Shown here in pieces: positions 24,801-37,400 of a stretch of DNA of 64,000 bases (the first letter of the stretch is position 1; every line of letters begins with the position of its first letter). The notes below the pieces were generated by a model, which was not told where the DNA came from, did no database searches, and saw nothing but the letters and a program-made list of their open reading frames with translations. The translations under genes and the position numbers were made by a program. The stretch covers positions 264,850,574 through 264,914,573 of the forward strand of contig NC_081407.1 in assembly GCF_030272615.1 (NCBI RefSeq). The letters are read 5' to 3'. Source of the DNA: Cryptomeria japonica (taxonomy: Eukaryota > Streptophyta > Pinopsida > Cupressales > Cupressaceae).

Positions 24801-26439
24801 AATTATTGGTTCCCCGATGCCAACCTTTCTTTGACCATGATAGAAAATTGCTCCTCTTTGTTTTTCAGGACAAAGCCGCTAAATTTTAGGGACTACATAA
24901 ACTTATCATTAGACATGAATGTAGATCATGTCAATCCTTTGACATCATATGCTTCATCTCCTCCTGTTTCAAACTTTATGATCATTTTATCATGATGCAT
25001 ATCCTCCAAATCAATGTGTGCCCCTTTGTAGGTTTGTCTAATCTTTATCATCTTTTCATCTGTCATGTGTAGCTTAACCCATGTCTATCTTCTCCTCTGA
25101 ACCTCTACATCAGAAGTAGCATTTATGATTAAGTCCTCAATATGATCTTGTTCGTGATCGTAGCCTTTCAATTTAACCCCAACCCTAGTGTGTTGAATAA
25201 AGTGTTTTGTGTCACATATTTTGTATTTTTCAAAAGCCATATGATATGACAGTAACTTGAAATATACCAAGTCCAATCCTTGTTTGCTCGTGATCTCAAA
25301 ATTAAAGAAATGTAGATTTGGTGGGATGAAGGATCCCTTCTTGTCATCTCTTAAATGAAACTTGTTAGACTCATTCAACTGCCAAATGATTTCTAAAAAA
25401 GCAATTCTATTGGGTACATCTCTAGGCAAAACATGTGATTTAACTAGTGCATCATAAACTCTGATGACAATGTACCTAGGATAGAAAAACCAGTCTCCCC
25501 AATTATGATTCACTCCAAACTCATGTGCTTGCTCAAGGGGCCTCAAAATCCTCCTCACCCTATTAGATAATCTACAATTGACCGGCCAACCCATATTTTG
25601 CATCATAATATTGACAAAGAATTCCTCAAATATGACATAATTGGAATTCTCACAATGCATGTCCCATAAGTGCATCGATTATTGGATCAACAAGATCTTA
25701 CTCAACTCATCTACCTTTCTCAACTTCAGCTTTGGCCGCCACTGCCAAGCCTTACTTCCACAATACAAAAGAATGTGGTACAATAAAGAATGCCACCTAA
25801 AATGAACAATAGGGCTACTATGATTGATATCCAGAAGGGCTTTGTGAATTCCATTAGAAATGAATGAGGCAAAGTCATAAAAGGTGTTGGTATATGTGTG
25901 TTGAATATCAGTGGTCAAAATCATCAGATGCACATGCATCTTGGTTTGTACATCGATTCCCAACACTTGGCAAACTGCAAAGTAGGTGTTTATAAAATAA
26001 TTCTTAAAAATTTGATAATCAAAGGGATCAACATCTATCCTCCAAAATGAAATAGGCTTCCCTTCCTTCTTCCCCCTTCTATATAATGGAAGCCATTTTA
26101 CCTTGAAGCTACCTTTGTCCCACTCATAGATAGAAAGTTAATAGGCATGTCAACATTAGGGTTTAGCATAAATGTTTCACATAGAGATCCCCTGTGAAAC
26201 CCGACCAATAAAACACCTTTTTGCATGTAGACAAACTTGGTCTCTTGATTATAGCATTTTGCCACTTCTATAATTACGTCTACATTGACAAAAAAATTTG
26301 GGATGATAAGCTTTCCCAAATCCAATCTCCATGCATTGATCATTGATATTGGGGCTCTACTCTTTTCATAAGAATGCATGAACAATTTCCTTCCACTAAT
26401 TGGGATGTAAGGATCCCCACAAGATGTTACCCTGTCCAC
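21836..26439 (-). pseudogene. Unrecognised gene relic G2, homologous to G1, split by solo LTR S2
   Basis: Read on the minus strand from 26439, blocks occur in the G1 order: AWRLDLGKLIIPNFFVNVD (about 26330), KMHVHLMILTTDIQH with YDFASFI (25940-25850), GWPVNCRL, NHNWGDWFFYPRYIVIRVYD (about 25500), VKLKGYDHEQDHIEDLI (about 25150) and TPEEARSI just before the S2 LTR. Beyond it follow GCMLLEGWDLYLAIVLDS (about 23240) and FGSGCSYQYKALSMW. The C-terminal part (22943-22540) holds three degenerate repeats around EYYKVLSLLPSPYASS. The last part (22372-21836) reads VLVDEMPAILIAEGKL. Stops separate several of these blocks. G2 keeps C-terminal sequence that I cannot align with G1. The family is unrecognised. 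Confidence 0.5.
23282..24717 (+). mobile_element. Solo LTR S2, same family as S1, TSD caata
   Basis: The 1,436-bp unit starts TGTTGGCATTTGCATGAAG and ends ...CATACCTTCA, with the perfect 5-bp duplication caata on both sides (23277-23281 and 24718-24722). It is highly similar to S1 over its length, including the ctaacagg-type words and the C tract ttcacctccccctctcag near its end. It interrupts G2 between the TPEEARSI block and the EGWDL block, which are contiguous in G1. That independently confirms both boundaries. Confidence 0.87.
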
Positions 26440-26984
26440 TAGTCTATCAGATACAATATCCCTACCCTAGGCATGCTTTCCCCATTTCAAAGATCTGAGA
26501 AATTGAGCAATAATATCATATCTTCATCTAGGGCCCTCTTATTATTTTCTCTTTTTGAATTTCAGCCCATCTTAATAAAAATTAGGGTTTTAAGAAAATG
26601 CAGAAACTAGGCTTCCCGAGGAAATTGAATAATCATAATTTATGTATACAATCTAATGAACCTTTAGCCTTCAGACTACACAATTTCAACAACTAAGTCA
26701 TAGAAAATTGAGAAGACCCATTAGCAGTTAGAAACGAACAAACCATACACAAAATCAAACCCTTGCAATCACGAGTTACTTGTAAATTTGAAATTGGTCG
26801 CAATGCTTCAATTACCATGTACATTCACTTCTTTTAGTTCTTATCTTTCCAATTAGTAATATAAATGGAAACGACCATTAACGCACGAAGGAACAACCTA
26901 CAACTAAGTCGTTGTTCATAGATTTGAAATTGGATCATTAGATCTTCATCGACATTATTTCACATGATTGCATATTATTAATAT
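26440..26984. other. No gene seen
   Basis: AT-rich sequence without a coding-like frame. The first 100 bp may still belong to the 5' end of relic G2 on the minus strand, but I could not follow it. Confidence 0.4.
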
Positions 26985-27960
26985 GACCCACCATATGAAT
27001 ATGAGATAAACTAGAGCAATGCGATCAGATGGAAATAAAAATTAAAAAAAAATGTTTTTAATGAACTTTAAAAATCTTAACTCCGAGGTGGGGTCCACCT
27101 TGTCACATGTCTTGATTCTAGTTATGCTTTGTATGAGTTTTGCTTTGCCGGATCTTACTCCCAGAGATGGACCTAAAAGTTAGTCCCACGTGTGAAAGGA
27201 CATCCACGACTCATTGGTCAACCAATTATAATTCATCTCTAAGGCTCTCGCGATACAATAGAAAGATGATAATTGTCTAAGTTCCTACATATGTGGCATA
27301 TGGGCCCCACCAAGGATGACCCACCATATTTGATTGACTAAAGCAATGTGATCCGATGAAAATAAAAAGTAAAAAAAGAAACGATTTAATGAACTTTAAA
27401 AATCCTTACTCTGAGTTGGGTTCCATCTTGACATGTGTCTCAATTCCGGTTACACTTAATACAAATTTTATTTTGTCGGAACTTAGGACTGGAATCGGCC
27501 CTAAAGGTCAGTCCCACATGTGAGAGGACATCCACGACTCATGGCTCAACCAATTATAATTCATCTCTAAGACTCTCATGATAGAATAGAAAGATTACAG
27601 TTGTCTAAGTTCCTATAGATGTGGCGAATGGGCCCCATGGAGAATGACGATGCACACTTGGACTAATAAACAAGATTTCATAATTATAAAGTTACAATAT
27701 AAAAACTTTGCAATAGACGATAAAAATATTTTTTTAAAAACCTTGTGGTAGACGATAAAAATATTATAAAAAAAACATATTGCATAGTAATTGACAAATT
27801 ATGTAATATGACGCACCATATGAGTATTATAATTGATAGCTAGGGCTCTCGCGATACAATAAAAAGATGACAGTTGTCTAATTTCCTGTAAATGTGGCGT
27901 ATAGGTCCCACCGAGGATGAAGATGCACACTTGGACTAATAAACGAGCTTTAATAATTAT
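26985..27960 (+). repeat. Tandem set of diverged R-type repeats, about 330-bp period
   Basis: Unit 1 (from 26985) and unit 2 (from about 27318) both contain caccatat, gcaatgygatc, taatgaactttaaaaatc, a cccac(g/a)tgtga block, ggacatccacgactcat, caattataattcatctct and ggccccac/ggccccat. A truncated third unit (about 27808-27960) lacks the first half. Elements such as cgatacaatagaaagatga and attcatctct match the R copies at 4.9-8.8 kb. Confidence 0.65.
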
Positions 27961-28187
27961 AAAGTTGCGATATAAAAACTTAAAACCTTGCGATAGATGA
28001 AATTATCATCCTGATAAAAATATTAAAAAATAAAAGCGTATTAATTGACAAATTGTGTAATATTAATATGCCTCATTGGCCATAGTATTTACCCTCAATG
28101 TATAGACCACGTGCATAAAATATTCACTTAAGTGGTGGCCTTTGGATTTTTGTTTCCCCTGGAAGGTCTTGTTAGGCGGTTTATAGG

Positions 28188-28430
28188 TGTTGCGGGATAG
28201 TGGGGGCTTATGTTTTATGCCTCACCTGTCAGCCCACAAAGTTCATTCGACACTTAAGAAAGCATCACGGGGTAGTGGAGGCTTATGTTTTATGCCTCCC
28301 CCCGTCACCCCGCAAAGTTAATTTGGCACTTAAGAAAGCATCACGAGGTAGCGGGATACACAGTAGCAAGTAAGAAATCATACCCCGCACAATCTCTTCA
28401 TCATATAGTTATGTCTCACGGGGTAGCGGG
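28188..28430 (+). repeat. GGGGTAGCGGG cluster with a 75-bp tandem duplication and a hairpin
   Basis: Two tandem units (28196-28268 and 28269-28344) share tggrggcttatgttttatgc, a cacaaagtt/cgcaaagtt block and cacttaagaaagcatcac. Unit 2 contains the inverted repeat ggaggc (28277-28282) / gcctcc (28294-28299). Further copies of cacggggtagcggga follow at about 28345 and 28418. The motif is the one clustered at 9120-9370. Confidence 0.6.
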
Positions 28431-28809
28431 ATGTCTATGTTGCTCAGTAAAAAATTGGTCTTTACAAAGATTCTACCGGACTACGAGTCTCCATTATTTT
28501 CAATGATATTAGGGAATTAGTATAATTCAAGGGAAAAATTAATGTATATACAATGCACATTAGTATCACACAAATTGAAAAATTATGTTAAATAAATGAA
28601 AACTGAAGACAACTTTTATAATTTAAATTATGCAATGAAACGTGAAAATTTTGAAAATTGCAATTGCATGTCAGCATTCATTTATATAGTAAAAAGGTAT
28701 TAAATATCATCAATTAGACAATTATAGTTTGCATTTTGTAATAACCCATGGGATTCAATATAAATTGAAGTAAAAACTATAAATACCTAGAAAATCTTGT
28801 TTCGACAAT

Positions 28810-31600
28810 CGTTAGTGCCAGCCAATTCAAAATGTCAATCAAAATCTAACTCCTCTTCTAAAGTTTCCTCTACATCCTCTGAATCATCTTCTTGTGTCTG
28901 CGTACCTCCACTTAAAATAAAATCATCACTATCATTCAATCTGCCACTATTGATTTCTCCAACAGAAACACTACCAGCCTTTGAAGTGTTGCACAACCCT
29001 CTCCTCTCACAAATGGACTTCTAGATTGTCATTGCCCTTTCATAAGAAAAACTCTCAACATCATACTTACTTGTATACACCCTCAAACAATTTTCCAAAT
29101 TCTTGTCTAGCTTGTTTGTTGTCTTTGATTTCAAGAACCCCAATGCACTGAAAGATCTCTCATCCTGAACAGATCCCAATATCATGGTTTGACATAAATC
29201 AACAAGTTGACGAATTATGATAGTTTAGTAGACAATACTGGGCTTTGAGTTATTTTTTTGCCAAACCGTTGTTATCGATCTCGGTCAGTGGGGACTTTTC
29301 AATGCCTTAGCTTGCTCCATAATTGTTGTTGAATATTCGGATGATTGGTGTGAGAGTTTATTTTTATCTAAAATTACGTCTATTTCTATTTCGTGTCCAT
29401 CGATATTGCATATGGTTTTCTTTCAAAAAAGATCAATCAAGCATTGTAACTTGTTAAAATAATCCCTTCTACTACAACTGAGCCAATAATTAGGATACAC
29501 AATAGACATGGCATCTAATAATTCATCTCGAGGGAATCGACTTACAATCTCATCTGAAACCTCTTTTGCGACACTCTTTAAAGTATCTTTTACAATACTG
29601 ATGATTTCATTGAAAGATTCCCTGGTAACAGGTACATCTCTCATTCTACTTGAGCACCCACAACCACTAGTGGCATAGTGGTGCATTGGTATCTCACATA
29701 CACACATGTATATACATAATTCTCTACTAGTGTTAAACTTTAAAAAATTATTAGGATTTTCTAGATTTGTCGTCAAATGCCAGCTAGAAAATTCTTCCTT
29801 TATAAAAGAACCTAGTGATAGATACATATTATCAAGGGTCATTATTAACCTTCTACGCAGACTAGTATATTCTTGAATATCCAAAGTTCTTTCTTGAGCT
29901 ACTTTCACAAGCTTGCTCATTTAATTCAAAAGGGGAAGAATACCAGCCAATGTTAAGAGTGTCTCTACATCACTTAACCTGTGTAAATTCTCATAAGCTT
30001 TATCTATTGATCCTTGTTGTTCGTACATTAGTCCAATCAGGGATTTATATTCAAAGAAAACTCTTTCTATTGGTCCCTGCAAGGAGATCCATCTAGTATC
30101 AACATCCTTAAGAAGCTTGTTTCCATCGGTCATTCCCTTGACAAAAATCACACACAATCAAAGCCAGAAGCATTCGCTATCAGATATCATGGATTGTGGA
30201 AAAATAATTCATTTTAAATTTTTGATACTCTACAAATCGTTTGGGACTTCGACATAAGAATGAGTATAGCTCACGAACTAGATTTTCAACTCGAGCTATT
30301 GAATCAAATTTGCTCACAATTATAAAAGCTAAATTTAGTCTATGGGCCATGCAGTGAATGCCAATCACATATGGTGAAATAGAAGTTTGTAGCTTTGTGC
30401 AAAGATCATTCCTATGACCTTGAAACACTGCAGCTCCATTAATTCCTACATATACCAACTTTTTGGCAATTGATAAGTCATTCATACCGGCAAACTGTTT
30501 TAAAGATTTCTTAACTAACTCAAATATATTTTGCACTATGGAATTATCCTTCATTTTAACAACGCAAAGTAAATGAGATTGGTGGACATGTTTCATTATG
30601 GTATACACATGCACACATATCCAAGAAGTATTATTTATTGTTGTGACTTCATCTAAGGATAATGCAATAGAGTTTGACTGTTTAATATTTTCCTTTAAAT
30701 CATCTTTTTCCACATTAGCCAGACAACTTGCCCATTCCCATCCACTATTTTTTGACCAATGCTTCTGAGGAAATCTGGAACATTCAAAAATATTAAAAAA
30801 GTAGAAAAGTTAGGGTAGTCTGACATAGGATGACCATTTTTCAAAAGATGAAAAACAACACTCAATTGAACAGTTTTTGACTTGAATGTTTATGATATTA
30901 TATGTTTGAATTAAGCCTCAATCGAACCTCGATGTTTAGCATTCTTCTCCTCTCTTTCGATATGCTCTCTATACTCTTCTTTATACTTAACATGTTTACA
31001 TTCTTCCTTTGTTTTCCATCTAATCATGGATCTTTCTTTTCCATCTATGATTTTCTTTTCATACACTACCAATATGCTTCTCTATAGTGTCTAGTTTTAG
31101 CTGCAACTTTTTGTCCCTTTTTAGTCTCCAACTACAGATTGTACACTTGCATTTTGTTGAAGGCACATCTTTGTTTGGATTTGGCACTTCTTCAATGAAT
31201 TGGTACCTTGACACCCAATCTAACTAAAAACTCCTTGTCATTTCCCACTCACCACCCGATTTTGATTTTCCTTTTCTTTTTCCCTTTCATTTACTTCAAG
31301 CAACATCATCTCTGCCTTTCTCAACAACATCATCTGGGTCATTCACATAAACATTTACTATGGCATTGACATCAACCTCATTTGACTTATTCCATCTAGT
31401 CTGGGAATCCAATTCTATTGGTACATCAAATGCAGCATTGGGATCTGTCTCAATTACCTCATTTCGATCTTTCTTGGAGGTTTCTTCTTCAACATTATTT
31501 TTGGGTGCGTCTGCAAGTACACATGTTGTACCTCCGTTTGATGGCCTACCAATATTAACATTAGTGAAGTATGACCTTATGCTTCTATTCTGAGATTTGA
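28810..31600 (-). pseudogene. hAT-superfamily transposase relic (zinc finger / DUF4371-like)
   Basis: Read from the right, an acidic N-terminal region (31600-31340) precedes a zinc-finger-like CKCTICSW...KHIG stretch (about 31150-31080), typical of the N-terminal finger in these proteins. The transposase core starts near 30713 with ALSLDEVTTINN, where D near 30652 fits the first catalytic Asp. YVGINGAAVFQGHRNDL (about 30450) and IGIHCMAHRLNLA (about 30350) follow, then DTRWISLQGPIERV (about 30090). The C-terminal dimerisation region is readable as DERSFSALGFLKSK and NKLDKNLENCLRVY (29170-29080). There are stops at about 30180 and 29920 and several frame changes, so it is dead. Family knowledge: a cut-and-paste DNA transposase also domesticated as ZNF862-like proteins. 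Terminal inverted repeats and the 8-bp TSD were not located. Confidence 0.75.
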
Positions 31601-32509
31601 TGGCCTCCCTTCAATACTTTAAAGACTCTGGCTTCTCAACATCTCTCAAGAAATACAAACTGAAAGAAATAGAATCTGAGAACTAAGAAGATAAAACCCC
31701 GTGGTTGTATCCTGATTACTCAGACAATGAATGAAACCCTACTAAATAATTTTTAAAATTAAATGAAAATTCGTAAACTCTACGGATAAATAATCTTATA
31801 ATACTGAAAAAGAAATTTTCACTCACACTTACAGATTGGTTTTGTCGAAGTCCATTATACAACAATGTTTGTAGTAGCGAATTTTCTATGATCTGAATTG
31901 ACTATAGAGAGCTCAGGATAGAACAAAATGTGACAATAAAGTACCAAATTTTGACTATATTTATACCAATCTAGATTTGGCAAATTCTGTAGGGCATTTT
32001 AAAATTAATCTTAAATTTTGGCAAATTTAAGTGGGCTATTGGCATCGTTGAATGAAAATGGGCGAATCTCCCCAAATAAAGAAATGATAAGTTTCATCTT
32101 CCAAGGCAATCAAGGACCTATAATTACCATTAACTTACAACACGGTTGGTGATAATGGGTCCTCCTATAGGATAACTTACAAAATGTTTGGTGAAATGGG
32201 TCATCCTAAACAATTGTTTTATCCAACTACTTAGTTGGAATTGGTGAATAAATTGGCACATGTATATTGGAACTTTCTAAGCTATTGTCAAAGAAAACCA
32301 AAAAGTATGATTGGACCCTGAAAGACGGTGGCGAAACACCTTGCCTATGGCCGAAAACACAAAAAATAGAGAGAATGGGAGATGGATCCTCGACCATCAT
32401 ATTCGCCAATTTTAAAATCCCCGAACCCGGTTATTCACCAATTAGGGAAAATTCGCCACTAAAATTTTCTCAATTAGCAACAGTGCAAGGGGCATTGCCC
32501 CAATGATTA
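31601..32509. other. No gene seen
   Basis: This stretch may include the 5' flank of the hAT relic (up to about 31,840) and ends at the approximate 3' end of the LINE. I found no coding frame or repeat structure beyond short AT-rich words. Confidence 0.4.
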
Positions 32510-33509
32510 AGTAGCTCCTGAAGGTGAGCCACCTCTAAATCAACTTTATTTTCTTGAAATTGAATTTGCAACTTAACATTATTACAAATAGTAGCTTTAG
32601 CAAAAGTGAAACAAAAGTATCAATAGAACTGTGAGCAAAGAGAACTACATTTCTATCTTTCCATAGATTAAATATAATCTCCACCCTAAAAGCATGTCAG
32701 ATCTAGGTATACTTGAAGGGAATATGAGGCCAATCACCCAAGAGCACCACGTGCCAAGAAAAAGGCTCAAGTCTGAAAGGGCGAAATAAATTATGAATCC
32801 ATATCCAAAAATGTTGAGCTCGGCAAAAAAACTAGAAAAGGTGTTTCAAAGTTTCTGGTTAACTATAAAAAGGGCATCTAGGGTCCAAAACCCCTAAATG
32901 TTGAAGACGAAAACCCAAGGGCAAGCCTTGGAAAAGAATACACCAGGCAAAATGAGCCAACTTGGGTTCTGTAACAATAGACTAAACCATCTGAAAATAG
33001 TGTTGCAAACAAGTAAAGGTGACCGCAAATACCACCTACAATTAAGGACTTGGATCACTGGAAAATGCAAAGAAAGCCAACGATATCCAAGCCATGGTTT
33101 GCAATTGCAAAAAGAAATATTAGAATGTCAACACAAATCCTTTCAGTAGGGCTTGACAAAATGCATGCCCAACTTGTGCAACATGTTCAGAGGTAGAGAG
33201 GACACCAAAGTGTCAAAAGTTTGGCGATCTAGCCTAGCAAGCTGAAACTGAAACCTAACATCTCCCCAAGTGCACAGAGTCAAGATGGCTCTAGAGAACA
33301 AATCTCTAGGAGTGTGAATGCATTTTTTGTGAAATCATAAGGCCCGGATCCAAGGGATACAAGCCGAAGGAAACCCTTGAATGTGGATAAGAGGGGACCA
33401 CCACAAGTTGTAGTAGTTGAATGACAAGCCATCCCTAAAACCAAATCCAACCACCAGAGCCAGGTCTTAACAACTTCCCAAGCATGCCAAATAATTTTAG
33501 CCACAAAAG
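32510..33509 (-). mobile_element. LINE fragment D: C-terminal part of an L1-type ORF2
   Basis: Minus-strand reading continues from fragment C across the TSD aaaag (33505-33509): AKIIWHAWEVVKTWLWW (33504-33454), then the zf-RVT-like tail with ALGFSSSTFRGFGP near 32920 and ETPFLVF near 32845. Several stops and frameshifts are present. A poly-A end was not identified, so the left limit (about 32510) is approximate. Family knowledge: L1-type ORF2 proteins end in such a Trp-rich, Cys-containing segment after the RT domain. Confidence 0.7.
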
Positions 33510-34294
33510 TGTTAGGATTGATGATAGTCCAAAGATACTGAGAGGGGGGGGGGTGAATCAGTATCTAACCGGTTTACATAATATTTAACCTTATTAAGTA
33601 TTTTGCATTCCAAAATAGTGTACCGGTAAACAAGAATTAATGCAGTAAATATGAACAGTAAAGAAAACATAGAATGCACACCATAACACAAGATGTTTAA
33701 TGAGGAAACCCGACATGAGAAAAAGCATCGATGGGATTTGTTACCCACAATATTCACTCACGGGCCAATGAATGGATATTACTTACAAGAGGGGCCTGCA
33801 CATGCAGGAAGGCCAACTACCTAGAGCTCACTACTCGATTACAAAAGGAAGTCTCACTGACTTACAAAATGGATTATGAGAATCCAAAATAATGTACTGC
33901 TATAATTCAGCATCTGCTATGCCAGGTTCAATACCAGTTTAAGATCATACTATAACCATAAAACCCTTATACAAAATCTACCTTAATATTTGCTTATCAT
34001 TTCTACATCCATGCTACCTCATCTTTATCTATTCTATATCAAAATGATTTACAAGACCTCATACATATATGAGTCTATTACAATATGCCATGTCGGCTTA
34101 TAGAAGATATTACAATTAAATACAAAAAGTTGTTCTTGTCGGCTGGGATGCCAGTGAACATTGTTGTCGTTGTCGGTGAAGTGCCCACCGGTGCCGGTGG
34201 TTGTGCCTGCTGGTTTCCACAATGTTGCAAGGTTTCCATCAATGACAACACCTTAAATCACCTTCAATTCTCATTGGAGTGTGCAATGCCAACA
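33510..34294 (-). repeat. Element Y 3' LTR (785 bp)
   Basis: It spans TGTTAGGATTGATGATAG to ...GTGCAATGCCAACA on the plus strand; in element orientation it begins TGTTGGCATTGC. A G tract (about 33542-33551) follows gatactgagag near the outer end. Compared with the right LTR it lacks part of a gccggtg word array (about 34180-34200), which explains the 18-bp length difference. Confidence 0.88.
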
Positions 34295-34309
34295 ATCTCC
34301 CCCTTTGGT
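34295..34309 (-). promoter_or_regulatory. Element Y polypurine tract
   Basis: On the minus strand, ACCAAAGGGGGAGAT lies directly upstream of the 3' LTR start TGTTGGCA. This is the classic plant Copia-type PPT and primes plus-strand DNA synthesis. It fixes the element's orientation. Confidence 0.85.
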
Positions 34310-34494
34310 ATTGATGGCAACACTCATGAGAAAAATCCAAAAACTGTATCCAAAAATGAAGTCCAAAATTTTACCAAAAATGTGTGCTCCCCCTGAGTAG
34401 ATGATCTCCTTTGAATACCATTTTTCTCTGTCCTACTACTCCCCCTTTGACATCAATGACAAAGGTTGTCAAAATTGTCAAATGAGTGCAATTT

Positions 34495-37400
34495 TCAACT
34501 TGAACGTTGTAACCGGTTGGTTACAATCTGGAATAAGTCTGCTAAGACCAAATTCAAGCTCTGAATAAACCAATTATTGTCCTTCACAGCTGCCTCAATT
34601 CTCTGAATTGTACTGGTGAGATGATGCATTTTTTCTTCCGGTGTCTTTTGACCTTGAATTAGTGCCTCAGAGATTTCTTTCAGCAGAGAGATAAGATTAT
34701 CTAGCTTAGGACTGAGTTTGCACTTTAGCTCTTTGGCTTTTGCCTTTATCCTTTCCTTCTCTTTCTCTTTCTTCTCCAATTTTTCTTCAAATCCAACAAA
34801 TTTCCGTTCAATAACTGATATAGGTTCAGATGAACCAATGATATTATCAGCTATGTCATTAATCTCTTTTTGAACTTTGTTGATTTCTTTGTCAATATCC
34901 ACTGTCAACATATTTGTCTTGCAAGAATCTTTGTTCAATTCCTTAAACTCTATAATTGTTGTGCTCAGTGCCGGTAAAAGTGTATTGATATGTTTCGTGC
35001 ACTTCTTTATTGTTTCCTCAAAGAATTTCTCTTTTTCTTTTTCTATTTTCTCCTTGAATGTTTCCTCATTTATTTGATCGTCTGTCAGTATATTACTAGT
35101 AATATATTTAGACAATGTGTCTAATTGACTCAAAGAATCCTTATTATCTACATTGCATTTGGGTGCAATTAACTTAAGAATAGGAATTGTGTCATCAATT
35201 GCCTTATAGGCTAATGCATTACAATCTGTTATTTTCTTTATTGAACCCAAAATTACTTCAGTCACATTGGTGGGTCTAAATTATGTCAGTGAAGTACTGG
35301 ATGCCTGCCCAACTACCTTTACAATCTCAGTGCTTCTAGTGGGAGTAACCAATTTGCTAGAATCAACCTCAGGTGGGTCAGTCTATGTCTGCATTTCCAC
35401 TAGCAAAGGTTTTGGTTTCTCTGTGGTTACCGGTTTCACTATCTCAATGTGTCCCTGTGACTCTCCCTGTTTCTCTACTTGTTTCACTGTGTTATCTACT
35501 ACTAGTATCTCTATTGGTTTTTCTTTATTCTCAGCTGTCGTTATCTTAGTTATTGTTTCTACAATTTTCTCTGTGCTTGCATTGGTATTGTCAGTAACCA
35601 TTTCACTAACCAAGGGTTCCTCTGAATGCTTAGTTTGCTCTGCATGTACCCCAATATCAATGTGTTTTGCCTGTGTTCCAACCTCAATATTATTTGTCGG
35701 TTGCTCAGTAGCAACATCTTTCTTTTCCTCTATGCTTTCCTTATCAACTACAATGTTAACCTTCTGTGTGTCTATGTTCATAGTGTACAAAATTTCAGAC
35801 TTAGGGTTTGTATCCTCATGTGGTGTATCCATATTTTCAGTAGCCTGTGTACTATTAGTCTGTACCGAAGGTGGTGATAGGTTATCGATTACTTTAATGT
35901 TTGGTAGTCCACCTACCTTGCCTTTCCCCTTGTCTCTATCCTTTTGATAGACATTGAAAGTTTTAGGTCTTTTCATTTCTTCTTGTTTTTCTTTCTTAAT
36001 AAAGAAGATGTCCTATCTGTCAGTTGTTTCTTCTGAAATTTCATTAACCCTACCAACCATTAGGCTCACATGTCATTGTCCGCTTGCAAAAACTGACCTA
36101 TTAGCTTCACTGATCAATTCATCAATTTCTTCAACAGATTTGATTGAATGTATAGCTAGAAGTTTCTCAATTTTAATTTTCTTATCTATCTCCATAATTG
36201 CTAACCTCTTCGCATCTAACCGCCTATATAATTCAATAGGCAAATCATCTACAACTTCTATTAACACTTTCTTATATATGTCAAGATGTAGGATGATGCT
36301 ATTCTCTATACTTTCTTTCTCTTCATCAGTGAATGTATCATATAATTTGCTCACATTGGATAAGTTGTCATCATCAGTTATTTCATTTAGTAAGTTGTCC
36401 AATGGTGGTATAACCTATTGCTGCTTTTTCTTCTTTGGTGTCAACTTCTTTGCCGGTGGTCTCACTACCTGTTGCTTCTACATTGGTGTTCTTTTTTTCT
36501 TGGGAGGAGGAGAGGGTACCGGTGATGGTTTTCTCTTCCTATCTACTCTTTTGAATTTATCAGGAATTTCACTATCCGATGATGTACCAACCGGTGAGAG
36601 ATGAGCCTCCGGTTGTAATCCTTATAAGTCACTTTCCTTTATACCAGTTATATTCATGACATTTTCTTTAATTTCCTTAACTTGTTTAGATGCACTCCTT
36701 ATGTATTTTTCTCTTCTTTTTCTTTGTTTTAATGTTTGTACATCACTTTCTATTGATTATGCATTTCCAAAAACCTTTTCTTCCGGTTCTCTAGGGGCTT
36801 CTAGTAGGGCTTTGGCATAAGTTTCAATTATGTTTACATCTGCTTCATATCCCATTTATGTTACCCATACAGTTCTAGGAAGAACTGCCTCCATCCATAT
36901 CTCATCCTTCTTAATTACAAAACATATTTCCTTCTCATATTTATCTACAATTCTTTGTGGTAATCTTTCTCTTTTTTTCATTTTTGCTTTGAATGTTTTC
37001 AAGTACTCAGTGATATGGTTATCCTTATCTGTCCCCATACCGGTGAAGATATCTAACAGTTATTTGCCTACTAGTATATCAAAACCAAAGTCTTTCTTAC
37101 CAATACCGGGAACCTCTTTTGTAAGATACAACATCAAACATACCAAGAGATTGCCAAAATGAAAAGTACCTTTCTTTTCTCCTTTGATCTTTTTCAGATT
37201 ATCTATTTACTCATCCTTCAACCACTCACATACATCTATCTTTGCATCACTATTGACCATATCATATGCACTTTTAATACAAAGACTAGAAACAAAGTTG
37301 AGTCGGTTTGCATGGGTGGCCTTATAACCTAAAATCATACTTGTGAATCTAACATTCACATATTTTACATCATTCACTCTCAGGGATCTGCTATCATAGG

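Noticed and set aside
35267-36604. Plus-strand open frames of 226 and 216 codons in element Y
   Set aside because: They are antisense shadows of the minus-strand ORF2, whose sequence is conserved with X. The plus-strand translations are Ser/Cys-rich artefacts of Lys/Glu-rich coding on the other strand.
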